Origin: Rhodoferax sp.
Lineage (GTDB): Bacteria; Pseudomonadota; Gammaproteobacteria; Burkholderiales; Burkholderiaceae_C
Length of the DNA stretch: 64,000 bases
Assembly: GCF_028688795.1 (NCBI RefSeq)
Contig: NZ_JAQTXM010000015.1
Location: forward strand, 57,352 to 121,351
Direction of reading: 5' to 3'
Shown here: positions 55,167 to 63,989 of the stretch, one piece after another
Numbering within the stretch: position 1 is the first letter of the stretch
Layout of the letters: every line of letters begins with the position of its first letter
Notes under the pieces: generated by a model
What the model saw: only the letters and a program-made list of their open reading frames with translations
What the model was told of the DNA's origin: nothing
Database searches by the model: none
Translations under genes and position numbers: made by a program

Positions 55167-55282
55167 GGGGGGGGCTGTGGCGTGTGTCCGGGCCGTCTGG
55201 GCATCAAGTCATCCCTTCGTCGTGCCGCAGCCCAACTGGGCGAAAATCAAGCCACTTTTCAACCAACCCCAAGACTGTAGCC

Positions 55283-55723
55283 ATGAAAACTTTTCTCAAA
55301 ATCGCCGCCCTGACCCTAGCCTCCAGCCTCACCGTTGCCCATGCCGCTGATGCCACGCTGGACGCCTCGGCCAAAGAAGCTGGCGCGGTGGTCACCGCCA
55401 GCGGGCTGGTCTACAAGTCGCTCAAAGACGGCGCAGGCGCCAGCCCCAAGGCCAGCGACACGGTCAAGGTGAACTACCGCGGCACGTTTCCGGATGGCAA
55501 GGAGTTTGACAGCTCGTACAAGCGGAACCAGGCCATTGAGTTTCCTTTGAACGGCGTCATTCCTTGCTGGACCGAAGGCGTGCAACGCATGAAGGTGGGC
55601 GGCAAAGCCAAACTGACTTGCCCCTCAAGCATTGCCTATGGCGCACGCGGCGCCGGTGGTGTGATTCCACCCAACGCCACGCTGCTGTTTGAGGTGGAGT
55701 TGCTGGCCATCAACGGCCAATAA
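55283..55723 (+). CDS. FKBP-type peptidyl-prolyl isomerase, periplasmic
   Basis: The 146-residue protein has a signal peptide (MKTFLKIAALTLASSLTVAHA) and an FKBP domain. The domain shows VKVNYRGTFPDGKEFDSSYKR, IEFPLNGVIPCWTEGVQRMKVGGKAKLTCPSSIAYG and IPPNATLLFEVELLAI. It catalyses proline isomerisation during folding of exported proteins. The ATG at 55283 was chosen because the signal peptide begins there. It is followed by hsp20. Confidence 0.93.
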   Translation: MKTFLKIAALTLASSLTVAHAADATLDASAKEAGAVVTASGLVYKSLKDGAGASPKASDTVKVNYRGTFPDGKEFDSSYKRNQAIEFPLNGVIPCWTEGVQRMKVGGKAKLTCPSSIAYGARGAGGVIPPNATLLFEVELLAINGQ

Positions 55724-55746
55724 GCAGTCGAACGATGCAAAAAGTG

Positions 55747-55774
55747 CTTGAAAAAGCGCAAAGCCTCCTTATTT
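55747..55774 (+). promoter_or_regulatory. Sigma-32-type promoter candidate of hsp20
   Basis: A perfect -35 box CTTGAA at 55747-55752 is followed after 14 bases by CCTTATTT at 55767-55774, which matches CCCCATnT at six of eight positions. The spacing is identical to the htpG promoter in this window. Transcription would start near 55781, about 65 bases before the start codon. Confidence 0.6.
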
Positions 55775-55840
55775 TCAGCAGTGAAGGTTTGCAGCCATGG
55801 GGGCTGCAGGCCAGTCGCCCCCTCACTGTTGAAAAAGGAG
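55765..55840 (+). promoter_or_regulatory. Structured hsp20 leader, possible RNA thermometer
   Basis: The ribosome site AAGGAG at 55835-55840 can pair with CTCCTT at 55765-55770. The pairing continues through TTTT/AAAA and CAGTGA/TCACTG segments. An inner perfect 7-bp hairpin (TGCAGCC / GGCTGCA, 55790-55808) caps the structure. If transcribed from upstream, this would hide the ribosome site at low temperature. If transcription starts near 55781, the outer arm is lost and only the inner hairpin and the GTGAAGG/CCTCAC pairing remain. Confidence 0.45.
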
Positions 55841-55846
55841 AATCTC

Positions 55847-56278
55847 ATGAATGCATTGATGACACGCGGCGGTCTGTTTGACGACTTTTTCCGCGATGTG
55901 GCGCCCGGCTTTTACATCAAACCCCTGCATGGCGACGCGTTGCCCACGCCCGCGCAGATCAAGGTAGATGTGAAAGAAACGGGTGACGCCTACACCGTTC
56001 AGGCCGAAATTCCAGGGGTACCCAAGGAAGACATTCAGGTGGCGGTCGACGGCAATGTGGTGAGCTTGCGTGCGGAGATCAAGCAGCAGGACAGCACTGG
56101 TGAAGACGAAAAAACCCTGCGCAGCGAACGCTATTTTGGTGCCGTGTCGCGCAGCTTCCAGTTGGCCAGTGACATTGACCAAACCCAGGCCAAAGCCAAA
56201 TACGACAACGGTGTGCTGACGTTGACTCTGCCCAAGAAGCAGGCCATGAGCGGGGCGCAGCGGTTAACCATCGAATAA
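55847..56278 (+). CDS. Small heat shock protein, Hsp20 family
   Basis: ATP-independent holdase preventing aggregation. The 143-residue protein has an N-terminal arm (MNALMTRGGLFDDFFRDVAPGF) and an alpha-crystallin domain with IKVDVKETGDAYTVQAEIPGVPKEDIQVAVDGNVVSL and the signature YDNGVLTLTLPKK. The ATG at 55847 is fixed by a GAAAAAGGAG ribosome site six bases upstream. The leader is structured and a heat-shock promoter lies close by. Confidence 0.94.
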   Translation: MNALMTRGGLFDDFFRDVAPGFYIKPLHGDALPTPAQIKVDVKETGDAYTVQAEIPGVPKEDIQVAVDGNVVSLRAEIKQQDSTGEDEKTLRSERYFGAVSRSFQLASDIDQTQAKAKYDNGVLTLTLPKKQAMSGAQRLTIE

Positions 56279-56351
56279 GTCCGGTCTCGGCTGGCACCCC
56301 CGTCCGTGCTGGTGTGTGGATGGGGTGACGGTTGATGGCCGCGTTGCTGGA

Positions 56352-57422
56352 CTACACCACCAGCGGTTCTTCCTGCATGGCCTCAATCTGCTCTTCCAGC
56401 ATTTGCACTTGGCCCTGCCAGTAATCGCTGGAGCCAAACCACGGAAAGTTGATGGGGAAGGTGGGGTCATCCCAGCGGCGCGCCAGCCAGGCGCTGTAAT
56501 GGATCAGGCGCAGCGTGCGCAGCGGCTCGATCAGTGCCAGTTCGCGCCGGTCAAACGGGCGAAACTGCTCGTAGCCGTCCACCAGCGTGCCGAGTTGGTG
56601 ACTGCGCTGCTGGCGGTCGCCACTGAGCAGCATCCACAGGTCTTGCACCGCCGGGCCAGAGCGGGCGTCGTCCAGGTCAACAAAATGCGGCCCGGGCATG
56701 GCACTGGTCGGCGACTCCAGCGGGGTCCACAAAATGTTGCCGGGGTGGCAGTCGCCGTGCAGGCGAATCAGCCGGATGCCACTGTCCTCTGGAAAATCGT
56801 CCGCATTTGAATTATTTAAGCTTTTTTGACCTGTGGCCCTTGTTAAGCATGCGTGAGTAGCTATTAAATCAATAGCTTTTTGCGACACCTTGGCCCAGGT
56901 GGATTGCACGTCCAGCGGCACCTTGTCGTGCGCCAGCAGCCATTCGCGGCTGTCTATGGCAAAACTTTGCAGGTCAAGGGCGGGCCGGTGCACAAAGGCC
57001 TGGGCGGCGCCCACGGTGTGAATGCGCGCCAGGAAGCGGCCGATCCACTCCAGCACCTCGGCATCGTCGAGCTCGGGCATGCGGCCACCGCGCCACGGGC
57101 TGACGCTGAAGGCAAAGTCGCCAAACTGGTTCAAGGTACGGCCGTTCAGGGTCAAAGGCCCCACCACGGGAATTTCAGCGTCGATCAGTTCTTTTGAGAA
57201 CGCATGCTCTTCCAGAATTTGCGCCTGTGTCCAACGCTTTGGCCGGTAAAACTTGGCGACCACCACCGCGCCGTCTTCCAGGTGCGCTTGGTAGACCCGG
57301 TTTTCATAAGAGCTCAAGGCCATTTGGCGCCCGTCGCCATACAGGCCAACGCTGGCTAGTGCGTCCATCACCACGTCTGGGGTGAGGGATTGGTAGGGGT
57401 GGTTGTGCGGCGTTTCAGTCAT
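56352..57422 (-). CDS. srkA: Stress response kinase A (SrkA/YihE type)
   Basis: Serine/threonine protein kinase of the aminoglycoside-phosphotransferase fold that counters stress-induced death in E. coli. The 356-residue protein shows SSYENRVYQAHLEDGAVVVAKFYRP (ATP-binding lysine region), IRLIRLHGDCHPGNILW (catalytic loop) and FVDLDDARSGPAVQDLWMLL (metal-binding loop). The start ATG overlaps the stop of the upstream ATPase gene by 8 bp, so translation is probably coupled. A dispersed repeat lies inside the gene and encodes about 20 residues just before the catalytic loop. Confidence 0.9.
   Translation of the reverse strand: MTETPHNHPYQSLTPDVVMDALASVGLYGDGRQMALSSYENRVYQAHLEDGAVVVAKFYRPKRWTQAQILEEHAFSKELIDAEIPVVGPLTLNGRTLNQFGDFAFSVSPWRGGRMPELDDAEVLEWIGRFLARIHTVGAAQAFVHRPALDLQSFAIDSREWLLAHDKVPLDVQSTWAKVSQKAIDLIATHACLTRATGQKSLNNSNADDFPEDSGIRLIRLHGDCHPGNILWTPLESPTSAMPGPHFVDLDDARSGPAVQDLWMLLSGDRQQRSHQLGTLVDGYEQFRPFDRRELALIEPLRTLRLIHYSAWLARRWDDPTFPINFPWFGSSDYWQGQVQMLEEQIEAMQEEPLVV
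56810..56878. repeat. Dispersed repeat, copy 12 (inside the SrkA gene)
   Basis: TTGACCTGTGGCCCTTGTTA followed by AGCATGCGTGAGTAGCTATT matches the family in the opposite orientation to copy 1, including the flanking inverted repeat AGCTATTAAATCAATAGCT. It stays in frame, encoding roughly KAIDLIATHACLTRATGQKS. Confidence 0.65.
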
Positions 57423-59976
57423 GGGTGTGGGCGCGTATGTCGTCAAGGCTGGTCAGGCCAGCGAGCACCTTGGCAAGGCCGTCCTGGCGCAAGGTGCAGA
57501 ATTTGCTGTCTTTGAAGGCCTCGGCCAAGAGGGCGTCAGCCTTGGCCCCGGTCTGGATCAGGCGGCGCAGGCCGGGCGTCATGCACAGCAGCTCTTGCAC
57601 GCCAATGCGACCGGCCATGCCGCTGCCCTGGCAATGGCTGCAACCGGTGGCATGGTAGGTGTGCAGCGCGCCCTGGATGCCGTATTGGGCAATCCACTGC
57701 GCCAGCAGGTCGTGGCGAGCAGGGCGCAGTGCTTCAGGGAACGCCCGCAGGTAGTCGTCCAGCAGACCGTCAATGTCGGCTTGGCTGGTGGGCTCTGAAC
57801 TGCGACATGACTGGCAAAAACGGCTCACCAGCCGCTGCGCCAGCACCGCTTGCAGCGCATCGGCCAGGCTGAACGGGTTCACGCCAAGGTTCAGCAACCG
57901 CTGCACGGCTGCAACCGCACTGTTGGCGGGCAAGGTGGACAGCATCAAATGCCCGGTGAGCGCGGCCTCTACGGCGACCTGGGCGGTCTCGGTATCGGGC
58001 AGCTCATCGGCCATGAGGATATCGGCATCGGCTTGTAAAAACGAGCGCAGGGCGGCGGCGTAGGTCCAGCCAATGTGCGGGTTAATTTGCACCTGGCGCA
58101 CCCCGGTCTGGGAGCTGTCAAGGCTTGCAACAGGGTCGGTTTGTGCGCACCAGATGTTGCGCTCGGGGCTGTATAAAGCAGCCAGCACGGCGTGCAGCGT
58201 GGTGGTTTTGCCAGAGTCAACGGGCCCCGTGCACAGCAGCAGGCCGCGCGGCTGGCTGGTGGCATGTTGCAAGCCCTCCAGGGTTTGCGGGGACAGGTCC
58301 AGCTGCTCAAGCGCCAGCGGGGTGCGGCGTGGCAACAGCTTGAGCACCACGTCTTGCAAGCCGTTGGCGGTGGGCAGGGTGCTCACGCGCAAGCGAACCT
58401 GGTGCAGCGGGGAAAACGAGTCAAAGTCGATCTTGCCAACCTGTGGCCGGCGCTGCTCAAAAACGTCCAGGTGCGCCATGGTTTTTATGTGCGCCACCAA
58501 CGCGGTGTGCTGCTGGTGCGGCAGCGTTGCATAGGGTACCAAGCGCCCATTCTGGCGAAACCGAATGCGCAGCTGGGTGCCATCTGGCGGCACCTCGATG
58601 TGAATGCCAGTGGCGTCGCTGCTGTGGGCTTGCAGGATCATGGTGGTAACCAGCTGGTCCAGGGCCGGATCAGATTCAGCCAAGGGTGGGGTGTTTCGCT
58701 GGCTGTTGTGCCAGCGCGCGCCAGTGTCCGCGGCAAACTCATTGACCGGGCTGGTGGGGCTTGGGGGCAGCGCGCCAAAGTCGTGCAGGTCCATGCGCTC
58801 CAGCAGGTCAACGCCGTCGCTCGATGTGCCGATTGTTGCGTCTTGGGTGGCTGTGCTGTTGGGTGGCCAGTTGCCTTGGCTGAGCCGGTCATACGCGGTG
58901 GTCATGGTCTGGAGAATCTGGTCTTCATCGCCCAGCGTGGCAATCACCCGCCCGCGCAGCAAAAATTCAAGTTCTTCCAGAAACTCACGACGCGTCGGGT
59001 TAGGGCTTGCCACCACGGTCAGCTCGCCGCGGGTCAGCAATGGCAACGCCATCAGGCGCCGCGCTGTGGTGAGCGAGATTTTTTCTAGCGCAGCGGCCTC
59101 AATCGGAAACCGGGTCACGTCGACCACCGGATAGCCCATTTTGCGCGCCAGGGCGGTGTTCAGGTCGCGCCGGGTCAAGGCGCCGGCTTGAATCAGCAGC
59201 TCACCCAGCGGTTTGGCGCTGCGACCGCTTTGCTCGGCCAGTGCCTGCTGCAACTGCTCTTCGCTGACAAAACCAAGCCGCAGCAAAGCTTCGCCCACAC
59301 GCACCGCTGGCATTTTCGACTGGTGGTCCAGCGCCAGCATCAGCTGCTCACGCGACACTACCGCGGCGTCGGCCAGGTAGTCTTCGAGCATGAGTGTGTT
59401 CGTGACGGCAGGTGAGTTGTGGGCCATGACATTGGCTGTGGCGCCGCCCGCTGGTGTGTCGGTGGTCTGCGGTCCGGCAAGGTTGGACATGCTCACGCTG
59501 GCATAGGCGCTGCGCGGTATGAACACCCGCTCTACCGTGCCACGGTTGTCCATCGGGGTAAACACAAACAGCCCAAATGAGGTTTCCCCATAACCCACCG
59601 TCAACCCCGAGCGCACGCTGCCGTCAGCCAGGTGTAAGTGGTATTCGGCGGTGGCCTGACGGCTTTGAATGTCTGGAAAATGTTCGGCGCTGAGCAGATC
59701 TTGCGGGTAAATCGGTTTCTTAAGGGTCAGGCGTTGAAACTGAGAAAACGCCATCGTGATGGGCGCCGCGGCGCGCTCAACCAGGATCTGAATGGCCTCG
59801 ACCGCCGGTGAGATCGACACCAGCGCGCAGCGCCTGACGGCACCATTGAGGCCTTCAAGCTCGCAAGCCTGCGGCTCGGTCCATGGCTCGGCCTTGCTGT
59901 AAAGCACCGACAGGGGCGCTGGCCAGCAAAAACCATCCAGCCCCGCCATGGATGGCGGCATTTTTTGTTCAAGCAT
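57415..59976 (-). CDS. Type II/IV secretion ATPase homologue with degenerate active site
   Basis: An 853-residue paralogue of the next upstream gene, with the same order: an N-terminal domain, two MshEN-like segments (VRVGEALLRLGFVSEEQLQQAL and PLGELLIQAGALTRRDLNTAL) and a GspE ATPase core. The core is altered. Walker A reads GPVDSGKTTT, the Asp box EDPVE became TDPVA, the Walker B segment reads MADELPD instead of VGEIRD, and the His box reads STLPAN instead of STLHTN. The zinc-type cysteines (CQSC, CSHC) remain. It is probably a non-catalytic or weak partner subunit. Its start overlaps the upstream stop by 8 bp. Confidence 0.85.
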   Translation of the reverse strand: MLEQKMPPSMAGLDGFCWPAPLSVLYSKAEPWTEPQACELEGLNGAVRRCALVSISPAVEAIQILVERAAAPITMAFSQFQRLTLKKPIYPQDLLSAEHFPDIQSRQATAEYHLHLADGSVRSGLTVGYGETSFGLFVFTPMDNRGTVERVFIPRSAYASVSMSNLAGPQTTDTPAGGATANVMAHNSPAVTNTLMLEDYLADAAVVSREQLMLALDHQSKMPAVRVGEALLRLGFVSEEQLQQALAEQSGRSAKPLGELLIQAGALTRRDLNTALARKMGYPVVDVTRFPIEAAALEKISLTTARRLMALPLLTRGELTVVASPNPTRREFLEELEFLLRGRVIATLGDEDQILQTMTTAYDRLSQGNWPPNSTATQDATIGTSSDGVDLLERMDLHDFGALPPSPTSPVNEFAADTGARWHNSQRNTPPLAESDPALDQLVTTMILQAHSSDATGIHIEVPPDGTQLRIRFRQNGRLVPYATLPHQQHTALVAHIKTMAHLDVFEQRRPQVGKIDFDSFSPLHQVRLRVSTLPTANGLQDVVLKLLPRRTPLALEQLDLSPQTLEGLQHATSQPRGLLLCTGPVDSGKTTTLHAVLAALYSPERNIWCAQTDPVASLDSSQTGVRQVQINPHIGWTYAAALRSFLQADADILMADELPDTETAQVAVEAALTGHLMLSTLPANSAVAAVQRLLNLGVNPFSLADALQAVLAQRLVSRFCQSCRSSEPTSQADIDGLLDDYLRAFPEALRPARHDLLAQWIAQYGIQGALHTYHATGCSHCQGSGMAGRIGVQELLCMTPGLRRLIQTGAKADALLAEAFKDSKFCTLRQDGLAKVLAGLTSLDDIRAHTHD

Positions 59977-62518
59977 TGCTGTTGGCTCGCACTTCTTCTA
60001 TGGTGGTCTGCCCGGCCAGCACTTTGGCAATGCCATCCTGGCGCAGGGTACGAAACAGGCCGGACTGGAAGGCCTCGTGCTGGATCAGTTCAGAGCGGGC
60101 ACCGGTCTGGATCAGGCGTCGCACACCGGGCGTGACACGCAGCAACTCGTGCAGCCCCACGCGCCCGGACATGCCGGTGCCCAGGCAGTGGCTGCAGCCG
60201 GGCGCCCGGGTATGGCTGAGCCAGCCCTTTTGTCCGTATTGCGCCATCCATTGCGCCAGCACGTCGTCGCGCGCGGGGCGGCAATCTTCCGGAAACGCGT
60301 GCAAATAATCATCCAGCCATTCGTCGATGATCTCCTTGGGGGCGGGTTCGGAGGTGCGGCACTCGGGACAAAAGCGGCGCGCCAGCCGCTGCGCCAGCAC
60401 GGCCAGGAGCGAGTCCGCAAAGTTGAACGGGTCCATGCCCATGTCAATCAGCCGGGTCACGGTTTCAGCGGCACTGTTGGTGTGCAGGGTGGACAACACC
60501 AAGTGCCCGGTCAGCGATGCCTCGATGGCAATCTGGGCGGTTTCTGCATCGCGGATTTCGCCCACCATGATGATGTCGGGATCGGCGCGCAAAAATGAGC
60601 GCAGCGCTTTGGCAAAGGTCCAGCCGATTTTGGGGTTGACCTGCACCTGGCGCAAATCAGGCTGGGTGATTTCAACCGGGTCTTCGGCGGTCCAGATCTT
60701 GCGCTCGGGGGTGTTTAAAAAACCCAGCACCGAGTGCAGTGTGGTGGTTTTGCCTGAGCCAGTGGGCCCCACGCACAGCACCATGCCGTAGGGCCGGCTG
60801 ACCGACTCTTTCAGTTGCTCAAAGTTGTACGGCGACAGGCCCAGTTTTTCCAAGGCAATTGGTTTGGCCGATGACAGCAGTCGCATCACCACGTCTTCCA
60901 GATTGTTGGCGGTGGGAATGGTGGCAATGCGCAGCTCAAGCCGGTGGCGCGAAGAATATTTGCTGAAATTTATCTTGCCGTCCTGTGGCTTTCGGCGCTC
61001 CGAAATGTCCAGGTCGGCCATGATTTTCAGGCGTGCCACCAGCGCAGCACGGTAGGTGGGCGGCAGTTCCAGGTAGGGTGACAAAATGCCGTCCTTGCGA
61101 AACCGGATGCGTACTTTAGCGCGCCCGGGTTGCGATTCGATGTGAATATCGGACACGCCCCGGGTGTGGGCTTCAATGATCATGGTGTTGATCAGGCGCA
61201 CCAGGGTGTTGTCAGACTGCGCAATTTGCTGGTCGTCATCAACATCTTCGTCCCTGCCGAGGTCTTGCAGCTGCATCGACTCAAGCAGCTGCGTGCCGCT
61301 GGCTGTTGCTTCGCTGCCAGTGGCGTGTGAATCCCCGCCGCCGGGCCAGTCGATGACCCCCAGTTTTTCGTAGGCGCTTTTCAGGGTGTGCGTGATCTGC
61401 ATCTCGTCACCCAGCGTGGCAATCACCCGCCCCTGCACCATGAATTCAAGCTCTTCGAGCATTTTGCGCAGGGTGGGGTCGATGGCGGCCACCACCAGCA
61501 GTTTGTCGCGCCAAAGCAGCGGCATGATGTGCAGGCGATGGGCGGTGGCGGCAGGTACTTTTTTGAGCGCTTCAACGTCAATGGGGAACTGGGTGACATC
61601 CACCATGGGGTAGCCCATTTTGCGTGCCAGCGCGGTGTTCAGGTCGGTTCGCGCCAGGTAACCCAAGTTCACCAGCATTTGCCCCAAGGGCACGGAGCGC
61701 TCGGTTTTCTGTCTTTCAAGCGCCAGCGTCAGTTGCTCGTCGTCGATGTAGCCCAGCCGGGTCAAGGCTTCGCCGACGCGAATCATGGGCATTTTTGACT
61801 GCTGGTCGAGCGCCAGCATCAATTGCTCCGGTGACACCACGGCGTTTTCCACCAGATAGTCGCCCAGCTTGCGTGCGCGCAAGAGGTGTTGCTCGGTGGC
61901 TACGTCCTCTACCTGTTGGGCCGACACCGCATGCTGGTGCACCAGCATTTGTCCAATGTGATCGCCCATGCTCACGCTGACAAACGCCTCGCGCGGCACA
62001 AATACGCGTTCCACTGCGCCATGTTCATCCAGCGGGGGGAACACAAACAGACCGTAGTCGGTTTCCACATAACCCACGGTCGCTCCGGAACTGGTGTTGT
62101 TGTCGCCCAGTTGCAGGGTGTACTGCACCGTGGAGCGGTAACTCAAAATGTCATCAAATGGCGCGTTGCTGACGGCTTTTTGCGGATGAACAGGTTGCTT
62201 GAGCGTGAGGCGGCGAAACTGCGAAAAGGCCATCGGCATCGGCGTTTTGCTGTTCTCGATCTGAATCAGGATGGTGTGCTCTGCCGGTTCGATCGACACC
62301 AGGATGCAGTTGCGTATGGCGCCGTTCAAGCCTTCAAGCTTGCACACCTGCGGCTCCGACCAGGGCTCTGCCTTGGCGTAAATGGCGTAGGGCGGGCCTG
62401 GCCAGCTAAAGCCAGTGGGTTTGCCATTGGTATTGGACGGCACCTGCGCGTCTTTGGCCAGCAGGCTCAATGACGCCGCATCATTTGGGCGCTCGGGTGA
62501 GGAAATCGATGCAAACAT
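59969..62518 (-). CDS. Type II/IV secretion system ATPase (GspE/PilB/MshE family)
   Basis: A hexameric ATPase that would power pilus or type II secretion assembly at the inner membrane. The 849-residue protein has an N-terminal domain of about 165 residues (FGLFVFPPLDEHGAVERVFVPRE) and two MshEN-type segments that in relatives bind c-di-GMP (IRVGEALTRLGYIDDEQLTLAL). The complete ATPase core has Walker A GPTGSGKTTTLHS, Asp box AEDPVEITQ, Walker B IIMVGEIRDAETA, His box STLHTNSA and zinc cysteines CPEC and CSHC. An AGGAG site supports the ATG at 62518 over a GTG two codons upstream. No pilin or secretin genes are nearby. Confidence 0.92.
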   Translation of the reverse strand: MFASISSPERPNDAASLSLLAKDAQVPSNTNGKPTGFSWPGPPYAIYAKAEPWSEPQVCKLEGLNGAIRNCILVSIEPAEHTILIQIENSKTPMPMAFSQFRRLTLKQPVHPQKAVSNAPFDDILSYRSTVQYTLQLGDNNTSSGATVGYVETDYGLFVFPPLDEHGAVERVFVPREAFVSVSMGDHIGQMLVHQHAVSAQQVEDVATEQHLLRARKLGDYLVENAVVSPEQLMLALDQQSKMPMIRVGEALTRLGYIDDEQLTLALERQKTERSVPLGQMLVNLGYLARTDLNTALARKMGYPMVDVTQFPIDVEALKKVPAATAHRLHIMPLLWRDKLLVVAAIDPTLRKMLEELEFMVQGRVIATLGDEMQITHTLKSAYEKLGVIDWPGGGDSHATGSEATASGTQLLESMQLQDLGRDEDVDDDQQIAQSDNTLVRLINTMIIEAHTRGVSDIHIESQPGRAKVRIRFRKDGILSPYLELPPTYRAALVARLKIMADLDISERRKPQDGKINFSKYSSRHRLELRIATIPTANNLEDVVMRLLSSAKPIALEKLGLSPYNFEQLKESVSRPYGMVLCVGPTGSGKTTTLHSVLGFLNTPERKIWTAEDPVEITQPDLRQVQVNPKIGWTFAKALRSFLRADPDIIMVGEIRDAETAQIAIEASLTGHLVLSTLHTNSAAETVTRLIDMGMDPFNFADSLLAVLAQRLARRFCPECRTSEPAPKEIIDEWLDDYLHAFPEDCRPARDDVLAQWMAQYGQKGWLSHTRAPGCSHCLGTGMSGRVGLHELLRVTPGVRRLIQTGARSELIQHEAFQSGLFRTLRQDGIAKVLAGQTTIEEVRANSNA

Positions 62519-62720
62519 CAGCACTCCTGATTAATTCAAGCCCCTATCATGCCCGATTGCGCGCGATACCCGGGCGTGATGCGCCGGGATTTTCTGCGGC
62601 TTCAAGGGCCGGCCCAGGGGTTGGCGCCTGCTTGGCGCAAGCCTCTAAAACCCGGGCATTTTTTGCTGTAATGTGCAGCGCAGGCACATTTTTAAACTTT
62701 TCAAGTGCCGGGAGAACACC

Positions 62721-63989
62721 ATGTTTGACTACCTCATCATCGGCGGCGGCTCGGCTGGCTGTGTGCTGGCGGCGCGCTTGTCTGAAGACCCCGCCATCAA
62801 CGTCGCCCTGTTGGAAGCCGGCCCGCCCGACAGCAGCGTGCTGATTCATTGCCCCGCAGGCCTGGCGGTGATGGCCAAATTCGCCCTGAATGGCTGGGGC
62901 CTGAACACCGTGCCGCAGCCTGGCCTGAACGGACGCAGCGGCTACCAGCCGCGTGGCAAGGTCATGGGTGGGTCCAGCTCGCTCAACGCCATGATCTACA
63001 CGCGTGGCCACCCGGCCGACTACGACTTCTGGGCCGCCCAGGGCAACCCCGGCTGGTCGTTTGCCGAGGTGTTGCCGTACTTCAAGAAGGCCGAGCACAA
63101 CGAACGCGGCGCTGATGCGTTTCATGGGGTGGATGGGCCACTCAACGTGATGGACCTGGCGCAACCCAACCGCTTCAGCGAGTTGTTTGTGCAGGCCGGC
63201 GAGCAGGCGGGTTATGCCCGCAATGCAGACTTCAATGGGTCTGAGCAAGAAGGGGTGGGCCACTATCAGGTGACGCACAAACTGGGCGAGCGGTACAGCG
63301 TTGCCAAAGCCTACGTCACGCCCAACCTGTCGCGCCCGAACCTGCACGTGTTCACCGGTGCGCTCATTACCCGCATCCTGCTAGAGAAAAAGCGCGCCGT
63401 GGGGGTGGAGTTTGAGCATGAGGGGCAGACCAAACAACTCAAATGCCAGCGTGAGGTGCTGCTGTGCGCGGGGGCCATCCAGTCGCCACAAATTTTGATG
63501 CTCTCTGGCATCGGCCCCAAAGCGCATCTGCTGGACCACCACATCGTGCCGCTGCACCACCTGCCCGGTGTCGGCGAACACCTGCACGATCACATTGACA
63601 TGGTGCAGGTGGTGGATGTGCCCGCTGCCAAAGACCTGTTTGGTGTGTCTGCAACGGGGGCGCTAAAGATGATCAAAGGCGCTTGGCAGTGGCGCCAGCA
63701 CCGCAGCGGCATGCTCACCACCAACTTTGCCGAAGCCGGTGGGTTCATCAAGAGTGACCCCGATGAGGCCATTCCCGATCTGCAACTGCATTTTGTGATT
63801 GGCAAACTCATCAACCATGGCCGTACCACCACGCTGGGGCACGGCTTCTCATGCCATGTGTGCCTGCTGCGCCCTAGGAGTCTGGGCGGCAGACCAATTT
63901 TCAGTGCTCCCTATTCACCCTCGGCCACCCCAAGCGGCTTAGCGATGGTGAACGCGTCTACCAACAAGCATATCGTTGGTGACGCTTAG
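62721..63989 (+). pseudogene. GMC-family oxidoreductase gene, truncated at the 3' end
   Basis: Flavoprotein of the glucose-methanol-choline family, close to choline/alcohol dehydrogenases. The open frame gives 422 residues: FAD motif YLIIGGGSAGCVLAARLSED, GGSSSLNAMIYTRGHPADYDFW, GAIQSPQILMLSGIGP and LHFVIGKLINHG. The family normally has about 530 residues. After LLRPRS (about 63880) the sequence stops resembling the family, and the catalytic C-terminal histidine region is missing. The break coincides with a possible insertion-sequence end. The ATG at 62721 has a GGGAG site. Confidence 0.82.
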
